Positions 1-11,891 of a stretch of DNA of 64,000 bases are shown here, piece after piece (the first letter of the stretch is position 1; the number at the start of each line of letters is the position of its first letter). The notes beneath the pieces were generated by a model. The model saw nothing but the letters and a program-made list of their open reading frames with translations, searched no databases and was not told the origin of the DNA. The position numbers and the translations under genes were made by a program. The DNA is from an uncultured bacterium (GTDB lineage Bacteria; Planctomycetota; JAJSAM01; JAJVHW01): assembly GCA_937996235.1 (NCBI GenBank), contig CALKVK010000035.1:382389-446388 (forward strand), in the 5' to 3' direction.

Positions 1-138
1 GACGAGGTTGCCGAGGGTGAGCGCCGCGGGGAGCGTCGAGAGGCGCAGGATGCGCCGGCGCCGCCGCGCGGGCACGTCGGCGTCGAGCGACGCCGGCAGG
101 CCGTCCGGGACGACGGGACCCTCGGTCGTGCGCCGCAT
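1..138 (-). CDS. pssA: CDP-diacylglycerol-serine O-phosphatidyltransferase, N-terminal fragment
   Basis: Only the first 46 codons are inside the window. The ATG at 136-138 (complement) overlaps the TGA of psd in a TGATG arrangement, so the two genes are translationally coupled. After a short Arg-rich cytoplasmic tail the sequence reads LSTLPAALTLGNLV, the typical entry into the first membrane helix of bacterial phosphatidylserine synthases (PNxLTLxNLxxG). The product would join CDP-diacylglycerol and serine to give phosphatidylserine at the inner membrane, the substrate of the adjacent decarboxylase. The catalytic CDP-alcohol phosphotransferase motif lies outside the window, so the call rests on the N-terminal motif and the pairing with psd. 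Confidence 0.72.
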   Translation of the reverse strand, partial: MRRTTEGPVVPDGLPASLDADVPARRRRRILRLSTLPAALTLGNLV

Positions 139-857
139 CAGCCGCCTCCGCCCGGGCGCTGCGCGCCGCGGCCCGCATCGGCCGCCGGCCCCAGCTCCCC
201 GAGCACGGTCGTCCCGCCGCGCACGGCGTCGCCGATGCGGACGCGCCACGTGACCGGCTGGTCGGCCCGCAGCCAGACCTCGGTCCGCGAGCCGAGCTTG
301 ATCATACCGTAGCGCTCGCCCGCGGCGAGGCGGGTGCCGGGCTCGACGGGGCACACGATGCGGCGCGCGAGCGCGCCCGTCACCTGGCGCACGATCATGC
401 GCACGCGCCCGCCGAGGACCTCGATCCGCAGCGCCGCGGCCTCGTTCTCGGTGCGCGCACGCGGGTCGTAGGCCTTGTGCATCGCGCCGCGCCGGTAGTC
501 CACCTGCACCACGCTGCACTCCATCGGCGCGCGGTTGACGTGCACATTGAGCGGCGACAGGAAGATGCCGAGCCGGACGGCCCGTCCGCCGAGGAACTCG
601 GGCTCGTCGAGCTCCTCGAGATCGGTGACGACGCCGTCGGCCGGCGAGAGGATCAGGCGCTCGCCCTGGGGCAGGCGGCGCTCGGGGTCGCGGAAGAAGT
701 TCACGAGGAGCAGCCACACCGCCGCGGGCGCGACCGCCAGCCAGAGCACCCACGGCTGGCTGCGCGAGCCCCACCAGCAGAGCGCGACGAGGGCGCCGCA
801 CACGACCGTCGCGAGGGCGAGGTCCTTCCGTCCCCAGCGGGCGATCGGCACGTGCAT
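138..857 (-). CDS. psd: phosphatidylserine decarboxylase (small, archaeal-type)
   Basis: This 239-residue proenzyme converts phosphatidylserine to phosphatidylethanolamine at the membrane. Two hydrophobic segments (about residues 13-30 and 36-54) are followed by the NFFRDPER and SPADG motifs, the LSPLNVHVNR block, and the self-cleavage site LGS (Gly189-Ser190), where Ser190 should become the pyruvoyl prosthetic group. The length matches the short class of Psd rather than the 290-320 residue E. coli type. The tail after about residue 222 is Gly/Arg-rich and probably disordered. It is the first gene of a psd-pssA pair, and its stop overlaps the pssA start. It is divergent from enolase across a 144-bp gap that presumably carries both promoters. 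Confidence 0.92.
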   Translation of the reverse strand: MHVPIARWGRKDLALATVVCGALVALCWWGSRSQPWVLWLAVAPAAVWLLLVNFFRDPERRLPQGERLILSPADGVVTDLEELDEPEFLGGRAVRLGIFLSPLNVHVNRAPMECSVVQVDYRRGAMHKAYDPRARTENEAAALRIEVLGGRVRMIVRQVTGALARRIVCPVEPGTRLAAGERYGMIKLGSRTEVWLRADQPVTWRVRIGDAVRGGTTVLGELGPAADAGRGAQRPGGGG

Positions 858-1001
858 GCGGGGAAGCTACCGACGCGGAGCCCGCCGGCCAATCCAAGTC
901 GCGGCTGCCGGGACGGCCGCGCACGCACGCGCGCAAGCTTCCCTCCCCGCCGGACGATGCACGGATGTAGGCTCGCCGCGCTCAGGAGGCGTCACGCTCC
1001 C

Positions 1002-2304
<1,303 letters not shown>

Positions 2305-2312
<8 letters not shown>

Positions 2313-2586
2313 ACCCGCAGTCTCGCGCGTCCGCATCGCAGTGACCGCCGCGCTGGGCCTCGCCGCGGCGTTCGTCGTCGCGACCGCGGTGCTCCCCGCA
2401 CGCCGCAGCCTCGAGCACACCTCGGCCGCGCTGGAGGTGCAGGAGCGGACGAACGTCGCCGTCGAGGCGCGCACCGCCGACCTGCACGCGGAGGCCGACG
2501 AGCTCGAGACCGACCCGTGGGCCAACCGGCGCATCCTGCGCGACGAGTTCCACGTCCCCGACGAGGGCGAGGTGCTCGTCCGCTGA
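2305..2586 (+). CDS. FtsB/DivIC-like septum formation initiator
   Basis: This 93-residue single-pass membrane protein has a GTG start at 2305, five bases after CGGAGG. Residues 11-28 form one hydrophobic helix, and residues 33-70 form an Ala/Glu-rich coiled coil. The C-terminus holds a DPWANRRILRDEFH segment, which resembles the DPxxIExxARExLG region of FtsB/DivIC proteins. Those proteins stabilise the divisome by pairing through membrane helix and coiled coil. An ftsB-type gene directly after eno is a common bacterial arrangement, and it overlaps the enolase stop by eight bases here. Sequence divergence is large, so the family call relies on size, topology, the terminal motif and context. 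Confidence 0.75.
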
Positions 2587-2654
2587 CGCGGCGCCGCGTG
2601 ACGCCGCACCCGACCATCCGCAGCCTCGCCGGCGGTGTCGCGTACGATCCGCGC

Positions 2655-4931
2655 ATGAGTCGAGCGCGAGCCGGCGGGACGTTGCGACGCGGCCTCCGGG
2701 CGCTCGCGCTGCTCGCCGCCGCGTGCGGGCCGCCGGCGGCGCGCGCACAGGACGGGGCGACGTCGGTCGAGGGCGCGGGCGCCGTGGTCGTGCACGGCGT
2801 CGACAAGGGGACGCTCGCCGAGCTGTTCGGCGTCGTGGACCGCCGCAGCGCCGCCGGCGAGTGGGACAAGGCCGTCACGGAGCTCGACGGGCTGCTCTCG
2901 GAGCCCCTCGACGACCTGCACGAGGACACGGAGGGCGTCTACCTGGCCGCCGAGGACGCCGTGCTCCTGCGCATCGCGACGCTGCCCCGCCCGGCCCTGG
3001 CGCTGTGGCGGCGCCTCGCCGACCCGCGCGGCGACGCGCTCCTCGCGGCGTCCCGGGGACGCGACGGCGTGGCGGCGCTCGAGCGGGGCGCGCGGCGGCT
3101 CGCGCTCACGACCGCCGGGCCGCGCCTGATGGCGGGCCTCGCGGACGCCCGCGCGGCGCGCGGCGACCTGCTCGGCGCGCTCCAGGCGCTGGAGGACGTG
3201 CTGCGCTTCTGGCCGCCGACCCCGGACGCCCCCGACCCGCCCGGAGTCGCGCGGGCGGCGCTGCTCTCGCGTTTCGCCGCCCTCGCCGCCGCGGTCGGCG
3301 ACCCGGCCTCGATCGACGCCGCCGCCGCGGCCGAGCCGCCGTACGTGCTGGACGCGCCCTCCGTGGCGCGGCCCGGCACGACCGTGCGCGAGGAGCTCGC
3401 CGCGGCCGCCGCGATGCCGTCGCCGTCGGGGCCCGCGTGCGCCGCCCCGCACGGCCCCGTGGAGCTCGCGGCCGAGGCGCGCTACGCGGCGTTCGACCTC
3501 GGTCGCGAGTTGCCGTCGGCGGGGCGCGAGCTGCTGCTCGGCCAGACGCCCTTCGCGCTGCCCGACGGCTCGCCCGCCCTCGCGGTGCGCGTCACCAACG
3601 AGTTCGGCACCCGCTCGGTGCTCACGGCGTACGCGCTGCGCACCGGCCCCGCCGGCGGCGCGGCCGCGCTCGCGCCCGCCTGGTCGTGGCCTTCCGAGGA
3701 GGAGCTGAAGCTGTTCCCCCGCCCGCCGGGCAAGGCGCCCTTCGGCGTCGCCGTGGCGGGCGACCTCCTGCTCTTCGCGTGGCCCTCGACGCGCGACGAG
3801 GTCGGCCGCGGGGAGCGGCACGTCGCGTCGGGCGCGGACGACCTGCGCGACCTGGTCGTGCTCTCCATCGGCGGCGAGGGGCGGCTGGTGGACGAGCGCG
3901 GCATCGGCGAGGCACAGCGCGCCGACCCCGACGAGGAGCTCGAGTCGCTCTCGTTCTGCGGCCCGCCGCTCGTCGTCGGGCAGGCGGTGTACGTGGCGCT
4001 GGTCGGCCGCTCGCCGAACGGCGGCGCGACCGAGCTGCACGTCGCGCGCTTCGACCTCGTGGCCGCGGGCCCGGCGACGCGCCTCCAGCTCCGCTGGCGG
4101 CGGCACGTCCTCGACGGCACGCCGCTGCCGCCGGCGCGCTACTCCGTCAACGTCGAGACGGACCTGCAGCGCGAGATGGCGTTCCCCTCCGGCCTCGCCG
4201 AGCGCTTCGGGCGCGTCTACGTGTGCAGCAACACCGGGGCCGTGGCGTGCCTCGACGGCTCGGACGGGCGCGTCCGCTGGATCGAGACGTACCCGCGCCT
4301 CGGGCCGTCTCCGCGCGCCACCGCCGCGGAGGCCGACCCCGTCGTCTGGAAGTACGGCCCGGTGCGGATCGACGGCGACGTGCTCGTCGTCACGCCGCGC
4401 GACTCCGAGGAGCTGCTGCGCTTCGCGGCGCGGCCGCTGCCGAGCCGCGCGATGCGCCTCGACGGCCTCTCGGCGCGCGGCAGCGGCACGGCGACGGAGG
4501 GCGGCTCGACGTTCGGCGAGCTGCTGCCCGACGAGGTCGTCGGCGTCGCGGGCGGCGTCGCCTACCTCTCGGGGCACCTGCCGCGGCTGTCGACGGGGCT
4601 GCCGCGCGACCCGCCGGCGCCGCTCGTCGCGGTGCGCATCGCCGTGCGCGGACCGGGGCAGCGTCTCTGGGAGCGCGCGGTGCCCGAGATCCCCGAGCTC
4701 AGTTCCGCCGGCGCGCCCGCGCTCGCTCGCGGAGCGCTGCTCTTCCCCACCTACAAGGCGCTCTACCGCGTGCCGCTCGACGCGTTCGGCGGGGCGCCCG
4801 AGGAGCTGTGGCGCGCGACGCTCGCGCCCGGCGTCGCGCAGCTCCCCGACCGACTCGGCAACGTCTGCACCGACGGCCACGTGATCTGGTCGGTGTCGGG
4901 CAGCCGGATCGCCGTCTTCCGCCCGCGCTGA
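2655..4931 (+). CDS. exported PQQ-like beta-propeller protein
   Basis: This is a 758-residue protein of unknown function. ATG 2655 is preferred over in-frame codons from 2517 because it starts a clear signal peptide: Arg-rich start, ALALLAAACG core, ARAQ cleavage region. Residues 35-220 are Ala/Leu/Arg-rich and helical, with TPR-like character. From about residue 290 the sequence becomes beta-rich, with blade-like strands such as VYVCSNTGAVACLDG followed by RVRWIE, the pattern of PQQ/YVTN-type propellers that bind no cofactor. It resembles the larger protein at 11892-16298 in signal, helical part and propeller order. The gene stands alone, 68 bp after the DivIC-like gene. A periplasmic scaffold or sensor role is inference only. 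Confidence 0.7.
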   Translation: MSRARAGGTLRRGLRALALLAAACGPPAARAQDGATSVEGAGAVVVHGVDKGTLAELFGVVDRRSAAGEWDKAVTELDGLLSEPLDDLHEDTEGVYLAAEDAVLLRIATLPRPALALWRRLADPRGDALLAASRGRDGVAALERGARRLALTTAGPRLMAGLADARAARGDLLGALQALEDVLRFWPPTPDAPDPPGVARAALLSRFAALAAAVGDPASIDAAAAAEPPYVLDAPSVARPGTTVREELAAAAAMPSPSGPACAAPHGPVELAAEARYAAFDLGRELPSAGRELLLGQTPFALPDGSPALAVRVTNEFGTRSVLTAYALRTGPAGGAAALAPAWSWPSEEELKLFPRPPGKAPFGVAVAGDLLLFAWPSTRDEVGRGERHVASGADDLRDLVVLSIGGEGRLVDERGIGEAQRADPDEELESLSFCGPPLVVGQAVYVALVGRSPNGGATELHVARFDLVAAGPATRLQLRWRRHVLDGTPLPPARYSVNVETDLQREMAFPSGLAERFGRVYVCSNTGAVACLDGSDGRVRWIETYPRLGPSPRATAAEADPVVWKYGPVRIDGDVLVVTPRDSEELLRFAARPLPSRAMRLDGLSARGSGTATEGGSTFGELLPDEVVGVAGGVAYLSGHLPRLSTGLPRDPPAPLVAVRIAVRGPGQRLWERAVPEIPELSSAGAPALARGALLFPTYKALYRVPLDAFGGAPEELWRATLAPGVAQLPDRLGNVCTDGHVIWSVSGSRIAVFRPR

Positions 4932-4932
4932 A

Positions 4933-4976
4933 AGAGCGCGCGCCGTGCGGCGTCCGATGTGAAGGGCGCGCGCCGT
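4933..4976. repeat. direct repeat, 14 bp, spaced 30 bp
   Basis: Two copies of AG(A/G)GCGCGCGCCGT lie at 4933-4946 and 4963-4976, matching at 13 of 14 positions and exactly 30 bp apart. They sit just after the propeller gene and just before the likely moxR promoter, so they could bind a regulator on one face of the helix. In DNA this GC-rich such repeats can also arise by chance. Confidence 0.35.
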
Positions 4977-4991
4977 CCGCGCGCTCCACCA

Positions 4992-5021
4992 TTACCGAAC
5001 GCGCGCTCCCGTCCGTATAGA
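4992..5021 (+). promoter_or_regulatory. possible promoter of the moxR-vWA block
   Basis: TTACCG at 4992-4997 and TATAGA at 5016-5021 are separated by 18 bp and lie 27 bp before the MoxR start. The short stretch is clearly less GC-rich than its surroundings. The -10 matches the vegetative consensus at four of six positions and the -35 at three, so the assignment is tentative. Confidence 0.35.
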
Positions 5022-5047
5022 CTGACGAACCCCGACCCGGAGGACGC

Positions 5048-6142
<1,095 letters not shown>

Positions 6143-6156
6143 GAGCGCGCCACCCC

Positions 6157-7074
6157 ATGGCCGAGACGCCGAAGAACGCGATCGACCCCGGGATCATCGG
6201 CCGCGTCGCGCAGATCGACCTGCGCGCGCGCATGGTGGTCGAGGGGTACGTCTCCGGGCTGCACCGCAGCCCGTACAAGGGCTTCAGCGTGGAGTTCGCG
6301 GAGCACCGCGAGTACGTCCCGGGCGACGACCTGCGCTACCTCGACTGGAAGGTCTTCGGCAAGTCCGACCGCTACTACGTGAAGCAGTACGAGGAGGAGA
6401 CGAACCTCGTCTGCCACCTCGTGCTCGACGTGTCGGAGTCGATGGACTTCGCGACCGAGGGCGCGACGAAGCACCAGTACGCGCTGACGGTCGCCGCGGC
6501 GCTCGCGTACCTGGTCGTCCTGCAGCACGACGCCGTCGGTCTCGTGCTGTTCGACCAGGACGTACGCGCCAGCGTGCAGCCCGGCTCGCACCAGGGCCAG
6601 CTCCGGCGCGTGTTCTCGATGCTCGAGGAGGCCGTGCCCGGCGGCGAGACGGCGCTCGGGAGCGTGCTCGCGCGCGTCGCCGACCGCGTGCGCCGGCGCG
6701 GGCTCGTGGTCGTGGTGTCGGACCTGATCGGCGACGCCGGCGAGGTGCTCGCGGGGCTGCGCAAGCTGCGCGCCCGCGGCCACGACGTGATCGTCCTGCA
6801 GATCCTCGACCCGGCCGAGATCGAGTTCCCGTTCGAGCGCATGACGCTGTTCGAGGGCCTCGAGAACCGGCCGGACCTGCTCGCCGACCCGAAGGCGCTG
6901 CGCAAGGGCTACCTCGCCGCGCTCGAGGCGTTCCGGGCGCGGATGCGCGCGGGCTGCCTCGCCGAGCGCATCGACCTGGTCGAGATCGACACGCGCACGC
7001 CCCTCGACGTCGCGCTGTCGTCGTACCTCGCGAAGCGCGCGTCGCAGACGCGCGCGGGCGGGGCCGGGCGCTGA
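6157..7074 (+). CDS. DUF58 protein with vWA fold
   Basis: This 305-residue protein belongs to the DUF58 family that accompanies MoxR ATPases. ATG 6157 is chosen because the family N-terminus (IDPGIIGRVAQIDLRARMVVEGYVSGLH) begins there, although the frame is open from 5845. The signatures GFSVEFAEHREYVPGDDLRYLDWKVF and the metal-site motif LDVSESM (DxSxS) are both present. The second half carries the remaining vWA strands. There is no signal peptide and no evident membrane helix, so this copy is probably cytoplasmic. It ends one base before the GTG of the next gene, indicating strong coupling. Confidence 0.93.
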   Translation: MAETPKNAIDPGIIGRVAQIDLRARMVVEGYVSGLHRSPYKGFSVEFAEHREYVPGDDLRYLDWKVFGKSDRYYVKQYEEETNLVCHLVLDVSESMDFATEGATKHQYALTVAAALAYLVVLQHDAVGLVLFDQDVRASVQPGSHQGQLRRVFSMLEEAVPGGETALGSVLARVADRVRRRGLVVVVSDLIGDAGEVLAGLRKLRARGHDVIVLQILDPAEIEFPFERMTLFEGLENRPDLLADPKALRKGYLAALEAFRARMRAGCLAERIDLVEIDTRTPLDVALSSYLAKRASQTRAGGAGR

Positions 7075-7075
7075 C

Positions 7076-9346
7076 GTGCTCCAGTTCCTGAGCCCGTGGA
7101 TGCTCTGGGGCCTCGCGGCCGCGTCGGTCCCCGTCGTCATCCACCTGCTCAACCGGCGGCGCTTCCAGCGCCAGCGCTGGGCGGCGATGGAGTGGCTCCT
7201 CCTGGCCGCGCGGGAGAGCCAGAAGCGGCTGCGGCTCGAGAGCCTGCTGCTGCTGCTGCTGCGCACGCTCGCGGTGCTGCTGCTGGCCCTCGCCCTCGCG
7301 CGCCCCGTGCTGTCCGCGTCGGCCATCCCGCTCGTGGAGACGCAGCACACGCACCTGTTCCTGCTGGTGGACAACTCCGGCAGCACGGCCGCGCGCTCGG
7401 GCCTGCGCTCGACGCTCGAGGACGCGACCGCGACCGCGGCGGGCCTGATCGGGGAGATCGGCGCCGACGACCCCGTCACGCTCGTCGTGACGAACGACGT
7501 GCTCGGCTCCGACCGCCCCACCGGGCGGCCGCGCGTCGTCGTGGGCGAGTCGCACGACCACGGCAAGCTGCGCCAGCTGCTCGCCGAGCTGCGCTCGGCG
7601 CCCGCGCGCGGCGACGTCACGGAGGCGCTGACGGCGCTCGAGGAGACGGTCCCCGAGCCGGACGGCCGCCACCCGAAGGTCGCGATCGTGACCGACCTGC
7701 AGCGCGTGTCGTTCGCGCTCCCGGACCCGGCCGCCGCCGCGGGCGCGGGGGCCGAGACGAAGACGGCGGACGCGCTGACGGCCGTGCTCGAGCGCCTGCG
7801 CCGCAAGGGCGCCGAGGTGCTGCTCGTCCCGGCGGGCCGCGACGTCGAGAACGTCGGCATCGTGGGCATCCGCCCCGAGGAGGACCGCGACTGCATCGCC
7901 GGGGCGCGCACGGGCTTCCTCGTCGACGTCTCGAACTTCGCGCCCGTCGCGCGCCGCGTCGAGGTGCGTTTCCTCGTCGACGGCGCGGCGCGCGGCGAGT
8001 CGTCCGCGTGGGTGGACCTGCCGCCGCGCGGCACGGGCGCGTCGCCGCCGACGCGCTCCGTCCGCTTCTCGGCGACGTTCGGGAAGGACGAGATCGGCGC
8101 GCACGTCGTCGAGGCGGCGATCACGCAGGACTCGTTCCCGCTCGACGACACGCGCAGCTTCGGGTTCCGCGTGCGGCCGCGCCTGCGCATCCTCGCGGTC
8201 GACGGCGACCCGAACCCGGCCGCGGAGCAGGAGGTCCCGGAGAACTGGTACCTCGTGCCGTCGCTCGCGGTCGACGAGGGCAGCGGCATCGACGTGCACG
8301 CCATCGACGACGAGGAGTTCCTGTCCCTGCGCTCGCTCGACGACTGGGACATGGTGATCCTCTCGAACGTGGCGCGCCCGGCGCCGGGCGCGGCCGAGCG
8401 CGAGCGCCTCGACACCTACGTGCGGCGCGGTGGCGCGCTCCTCCTGACCGTCGGCGACAAGACCCTGCCCGACGTCTGGAACGAGGAGCTGTGGCGCGGC
8501 GGCGACGGTCCGCTGCCCGCGCCGTTCGAGCGCGCGGACGTGCGCGCCGAGCCGTGGTTCAAGTTCGACATGTCCGCGAGCCGGCACCCGATCCTGCGCG
8601 ACATCACCGACCCGGCGAGCGCGGCGTACTTCCAGTCCACGCACCTCTGGGGGCTGATGCGGCTCGGGGCCGTCGATCCCGCCCGCGGCGCGTCGGTCGT
8701 GATGCGCTACACCGACCTCGACTCGTCGCCCGCCATGGTGGAGCGGCGCTTCGGCAGCGGCCGCGTGCTGCTGCTCACCACCACGGTGGACCGCGCGTGG
8801 GGCGACTTCCCCAAGGCGTTCTTCTTCCCGGCGTTCCTCCACGAGGCCGCCTACGTGCTCACCTCGCACGGCAACGCCGAGAGCAACCTCTCCGCGTTCC
8901 AGACGTTCTCGCGCACGTTCCCCGCGAACTTCGGCGGGTTCGAGATCCTCTACCCCGACGGCTCCCCGGCGCGCCCGCAGGTCGAGTCGCCCGCCGACGC
9001 CCCGAGCTACGTGACGTTCGGCGCGACGGACCGCCTCGGCACCTACCGCACCACGCTGAGCTTCCGCTCGCAGGACGTGCTCGCGCCGCCGCCGCCGCCG
9101 GAGCAGGGGCTGTTCACCGTCTCGCTGAACGCGCTCGAGAGCGACCTCGAGCGCATGTCGGAGGGCGAGGTCGAAGCGCGCTATCCGGATCTGCTGCGCG
9201 TCGCGGGCGACCTCGGCGTCGCGGCCGCGCGCACGTCGGCGGGCCAGAGCGCGCTGCACCGCGGACTGCTGCAGGCGGCGCTCGTCTGCCTGCTGCTCGA
9301 GGTCCTCGTGGCGCGCCGCATCGGGCGGCGGAGGACGCAGCGATGA
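7076..9346 (+). CDS. BatA-type membrane protein with vWA and amidotransferase-like domains
   Basis: This 756-residue membrane protein has a GTG start one base after the DUF58 stop. The N-terminus has the BatA signature: a first helix, HLLNRRRFQRQRWAAMEWL, and a second helix at about residues 60-85. A vWA domain follows with MIDAS motif VDNSGS near residue 100. The middle carries a receptor-type beta domain and then, from about residue 375, a class I glutamine-amidotransferase-like fold (ILAVDGDPNP, DMVILSNVA, RRGGALLLTVG) that lacks an evident catalytic Cys. A final helix lies near residues 735-750. The family is thought to act at the envelope with MoxR. The stop overlaps the next ATG in ATGA. 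Confidence 0.88.
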   Translation: MLQFLSPWMLWGLAAASVPVVIHLLNRRRFQRQRWAAMEWLLLAARESQKRLRLESLLLLLLRTLAVLLLALALARPVLSASAIPLVETQHTHLFLLVDNSGSTAARSGLRSTLEDATATAAGLIGEIGADDPVTLVVTNDVLGSDRPTGRPRVVVGESHDHGKLRQLLAELRSAPARGDVTEALTALEETVPEPDGRHPKVAIVTDLQRVSFALPDPAAAAGAGAETKTADALTAVLERLRRKGAEVLLVPAGRDVENVGIVGIRPEEDRDCIAGARTGFLVDVSNFAPVARRVEVRFLVDGAARGESSAWVDLPPRGTGASPPTRSVRFSATFGKDEIGAHVVEAAITQDSFPLDDTRSFGFRVRPRLRILAVDGDPNPAAEQEVPENWYLVPSLAVDEGSGIDVHAIDDEEFLSLRSLDDWDMVILSNVARPAPGAAERERLDTYVRRGGALLLTVGDKTLPDVWNEELWRGGDGPLPAPFERADVRAEPWFKFDMSASRHPILRDITDPASAAYFQSTHLWGLMRLGAVDPARGASVVMRYTDLDSSPAMVERRFGSGRVLLLTTTVDRAWGDFPKAFFFPAFLHEAAYVLTSHGNAESNLSAFQTFSRTFPANFGGFEILYPDGSPARPQVESPADAPSYVTFGATDRLGTYRTTLSFRSQDVLAPPPPPEQGLFTVSLNALESDLERMSEGEVEARYPDLLRVAGDLGVAAARTSAGQSALHRGLLQAALVCLLLEVLVARRIGRRRTQR

Positions 9347-11865
9347 TCGCGCACCTGCCGACGCTCCTCGCCGAGACGCTGCGCTCGGAGCTGCGCTGGG
9401 ACGCGCTGCCGCCCGCGTGGGTCGTCGTGCTCGTGGTCCTGCCGCTCGCGGTGCTCGTCGGGTGGTGGGGCTACCGCCGCGAGAGCGACCTCTCGCCCCG
9501 CCGGCGCGCGCTGCTCGCGGGGCTGCGCGCCGCGGCGCTGCTGTTCTTCGCGCTCGTCCTGTGCGGCCCGTACATGGAGCTCTCGGACCTGCGGCGCGTG
9601 CGCTCGCACCTCGTCGTCCTGCTCGACACCTCGGACTCGATGAGCACCGAGGACGCCTACGAGCCCGAGGACGCGCGCGCCCTCGCGAAGGCGACGGGGC
9701 TCGGCGAGGACGCGGTCGCGCACACGCAGCGGCTCGACCTGGCGCGCGCCGTGCTCACGAACCGGGCGAACGGGCTGCTCGAGCGCTGGACCGAGGACTT
9801 CCGCGTGCACGTCCTCACGTTCGGGTCGCAGCTCACGCCGCTCGTCAAGACGGGCGACGACGTGGACGAGGCGGGCGGCGCCGACGCGACCGCGGGCGAC
9901 GGCGGCGCCGCGCTCACCCCCGCCGACAGCGTGCGCGCGGCGCTCGGGGGCGTCCGTGCGGGCGAACCCTCCACGCGCATCGGACAGGCCCTGGCGACGC
10001 TGCTCGACACGTTCCGCCTGCGCGACGAGCCCGTCGCGGGCGTGATCGTCGTCTCCGACGGCCAGAACAACGGCGGCGTGCCGCCGCCGCTCGCCGCGGG
10101 ACGGCGCGCGGGCACGGCGAAGGTGCCCGTCTTCGCGGTCGGGACGGGCGACCCGCGCTCCCCGCGCAACGTGCACGTCTCGAACCTGCGCGCGAGCGAG
10201 GTCGTGCTGGCGCGCGACGCCGTGCAGTTCCAGTTCTCGGTGCGCGCGAAGGGCTTCGAAGGGCGCCCGGCGCGCATCGAGATGCGCCTCGTCGACGCCG
10301 ACGGCGCGCCGACCGGCGCCCCGCGCCTCGTCACACCCGACTCGATCGTGCTCGAGGGCGGCGACGCGGAGCAGGAGGTGCGCGTCACGCACGTCTTCGA
10401 GAGCGCGGGCACCTACACGCTGCGCATCGGCGTGCCGCCGCAGCCCGAGGAGCGCATCGAGGTCGACAACTGGGTCACGCACACGATCCGCGTCATCGAC
10501 CGCAAGATCAAGGTGCTCTACGTCGACGGCCCGCCGCGCTGGGAGTACCTGTACCTCTCGAACGCGCTCACGCGCGACATCGACACGATGCTCGCGCACA
10601 CGCTGCTGCTCGGCGGCGACCCGGCGACGCCCCAGCGCGCGACCCACGCGCCCGGCTGGCAGCCGCTGTCGGCTGCGGAGCGCATGCCGTCGCGCGACAA
10701 GCTCTTCGAGTACGACGTGGTGATCCTCGGCGACGTGGCGCCCGACGAGCTCGGGCGCACGACCGCGCTCTCCGAGCAGGCGCTGCAGGACCTGCACGAG
10801 TTCGTCGAGAAGGGCGGCGGGCTGATGATGATCGCGGGCGGGCTCGCCAACCCGTCGATGTACCGCGACACGCCGCTCGCGGGGCTGCTGCCCGTCGTGG
10901 TGGACCGCACCGCCGAGGCGCTCGATCCCGAGCTCGACAGCAGCGTCGGGTTCGAGTTCCGCCTCACGCCCGAGGGGCTCGCGAGTCCGCTCATGGACGT
11001 GACCGGCGACCCCGGGCGCTCGAAGCAGCTCTGGGAGAACGCCGAGTCGTGGCGTCAGTACTGGTCCTACCCGGCGCTCCGCGCGAAGACGCTCGCGCGC
11101 GTGCTCGCCGTCTCCGGGGACGCGCGGCACACCAACAAGTTCGGTCCGCGCCCGCTGATCGCGCTGATGCTCTACGGCCGCGGGCGCGTGCTCTACATCG
11201 GCGTGGACTCGCTCTGGTACATGCGCAAGGAGGCGCAGGACCGCTACTTCTACCGCTTCTACGGCGAGGCGGTCCGCAACCTCGCCACGTACAAGCTGCT
11301 GGGCGGCAACAAGCGCTTCAAGATCGCCACCGACCGCGACGAGTACGCGCTCTACGACCCGGTGCGCGTCACGCTCGACGTGCTCGACCGCGACTTCAAC
11401 CCGTCCACCGACGCCGAGCAGACGGTGCAGCTCGACATGCCCGGCGAGCAGCCGGGGACGCGCGAGGTCGTCGACCTCACGGTGCCGGCGGCGGCGCAGC
11501 ACGAGCCGGGCGTCTACCGGCGGACGATCGCCCCCGCGCGCCCCGGCCAGTACCGCATCTCGGCCCAGCCGGAGGGCGACGACGACGAGCGGCCCGAGAA
11601 GGTGTTCACCGTGACGCGCAGCTCGCTCGAGGGCCGCGAGCTGCTGCTCGACGAGAAGACGCTGCGCGACATGGCGGACGCGTCCTCCGGCGGGCGCTAC
11701 ATGAACCTCTGGGAGCTGCCGGAGCTCGCGCCCGCGAAGCGCACGACGCCCGTCCCGACCGACCCGCGCCCGGACCCGCTGTGGGACACGGGGTGGACCC
11801 TCGCGATCGCCCTCGGCCTGCTCGCCGCGGAGTGGCTGCTGCGCAAGCGCTTCCAGCTCGTGTGA
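9343..11865 (+). CDS. membrane protein with vWA and amidotransferase-like domains
   Basis: This 840-residue protein starts at the ATG overlapping the previous stop. Two membrane helices (about 26-46 and 58-76) are followed by a vWA domain with intact LLDTSDSM metal motif. A long acidic insert in that domain is followed by the VIVVSDGQNNGG strand. Residues 280-390 form a beta-sandwich region, and residues 390-640 an amidotransferase-like fold beginning KVLYVDGPPRWEY, as seen in planctomycete and verrucomicrobial 'glutamine amidotransferase' vWA proteins. A C-terminal helix near 815-832 anchors the tail. It is probably a structural partner of the preceding BatA-like protein, since domain order is the same and the genes overlap. 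A GTG overlaps its stop, but the next gene more likely starts at 11892. Confidence 0.85.
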   Translation: MIAHLPTLLAETLRSELRWDALPPAWVVVLVVLPLAVLVGWWGYRRESDLSPRRRALLAGLRAAALLFFALVLCGPYMELSDLRRVRSHLVVLLDTSDSMSTEDAYEPEDARALAKATGLGEDAVAHTQRLDLARAVLTNRANGLLERWTEDFRVHVLTFGSQLTPLVKTGDDVDEAGGADATAGDGGAALTPADSVRAALGGVRAGEPSTRIGQALATLLDTFRLRDEPVAGVIVVSDGQNNGGVPPPLAAGRRAGTAKVPVFAVGTGDPRSPRNVHVSNLRASEVVLARDAVQFQFSVRAKGFEGRPARIEMRLVDADGAPTGAPRLVTPDSIVLEGGDAEQEVRVTHVFESAGTYTLRIGVPPQPEERIEVDNWVTHTIRVIDRKIKVLYVDGPPRWEYLYLSNALTRDIDTMLAHTLLLGGDPATPQRATHAPGWQPLSAAERMPSRDKLFEYDVVILGDVAPDELGRTTALSEQALQDLHEFVEKGGGLMMIAGGLANPSMYRDTPLAGLLPVVVDRTAEALDPELDSSVGFEFRLTPEGLASPLMDVTGDPGRSKQLWENAESWRQYWSYPALRAKTLARVLAVSGDARHTNKFGPRPLIALMLYGRGRVLYIGVDSLWYMRKEAQDRYFYRFYGEAVRNLATYKLLGGNKRFKIATDRDEYALYDPVRVTLDVLDRDFNPSTDAEQTVQLDMPGEQPGTREVVDLTVPAAAQHEPGVYRRTIAPARPGQYRISAQPEGDDDERPEKVFTVTRSSLEGRELLLDEKTLRDMADASSGGRYMNLWELPELAPAKRTTPVPTDPRPDPLWDTGWTLAIALGLLAAEWLLRKRFQLV

Positions 11866-11891
11866 ACGCCCGTGTGCAGGAGACGCCGCCC

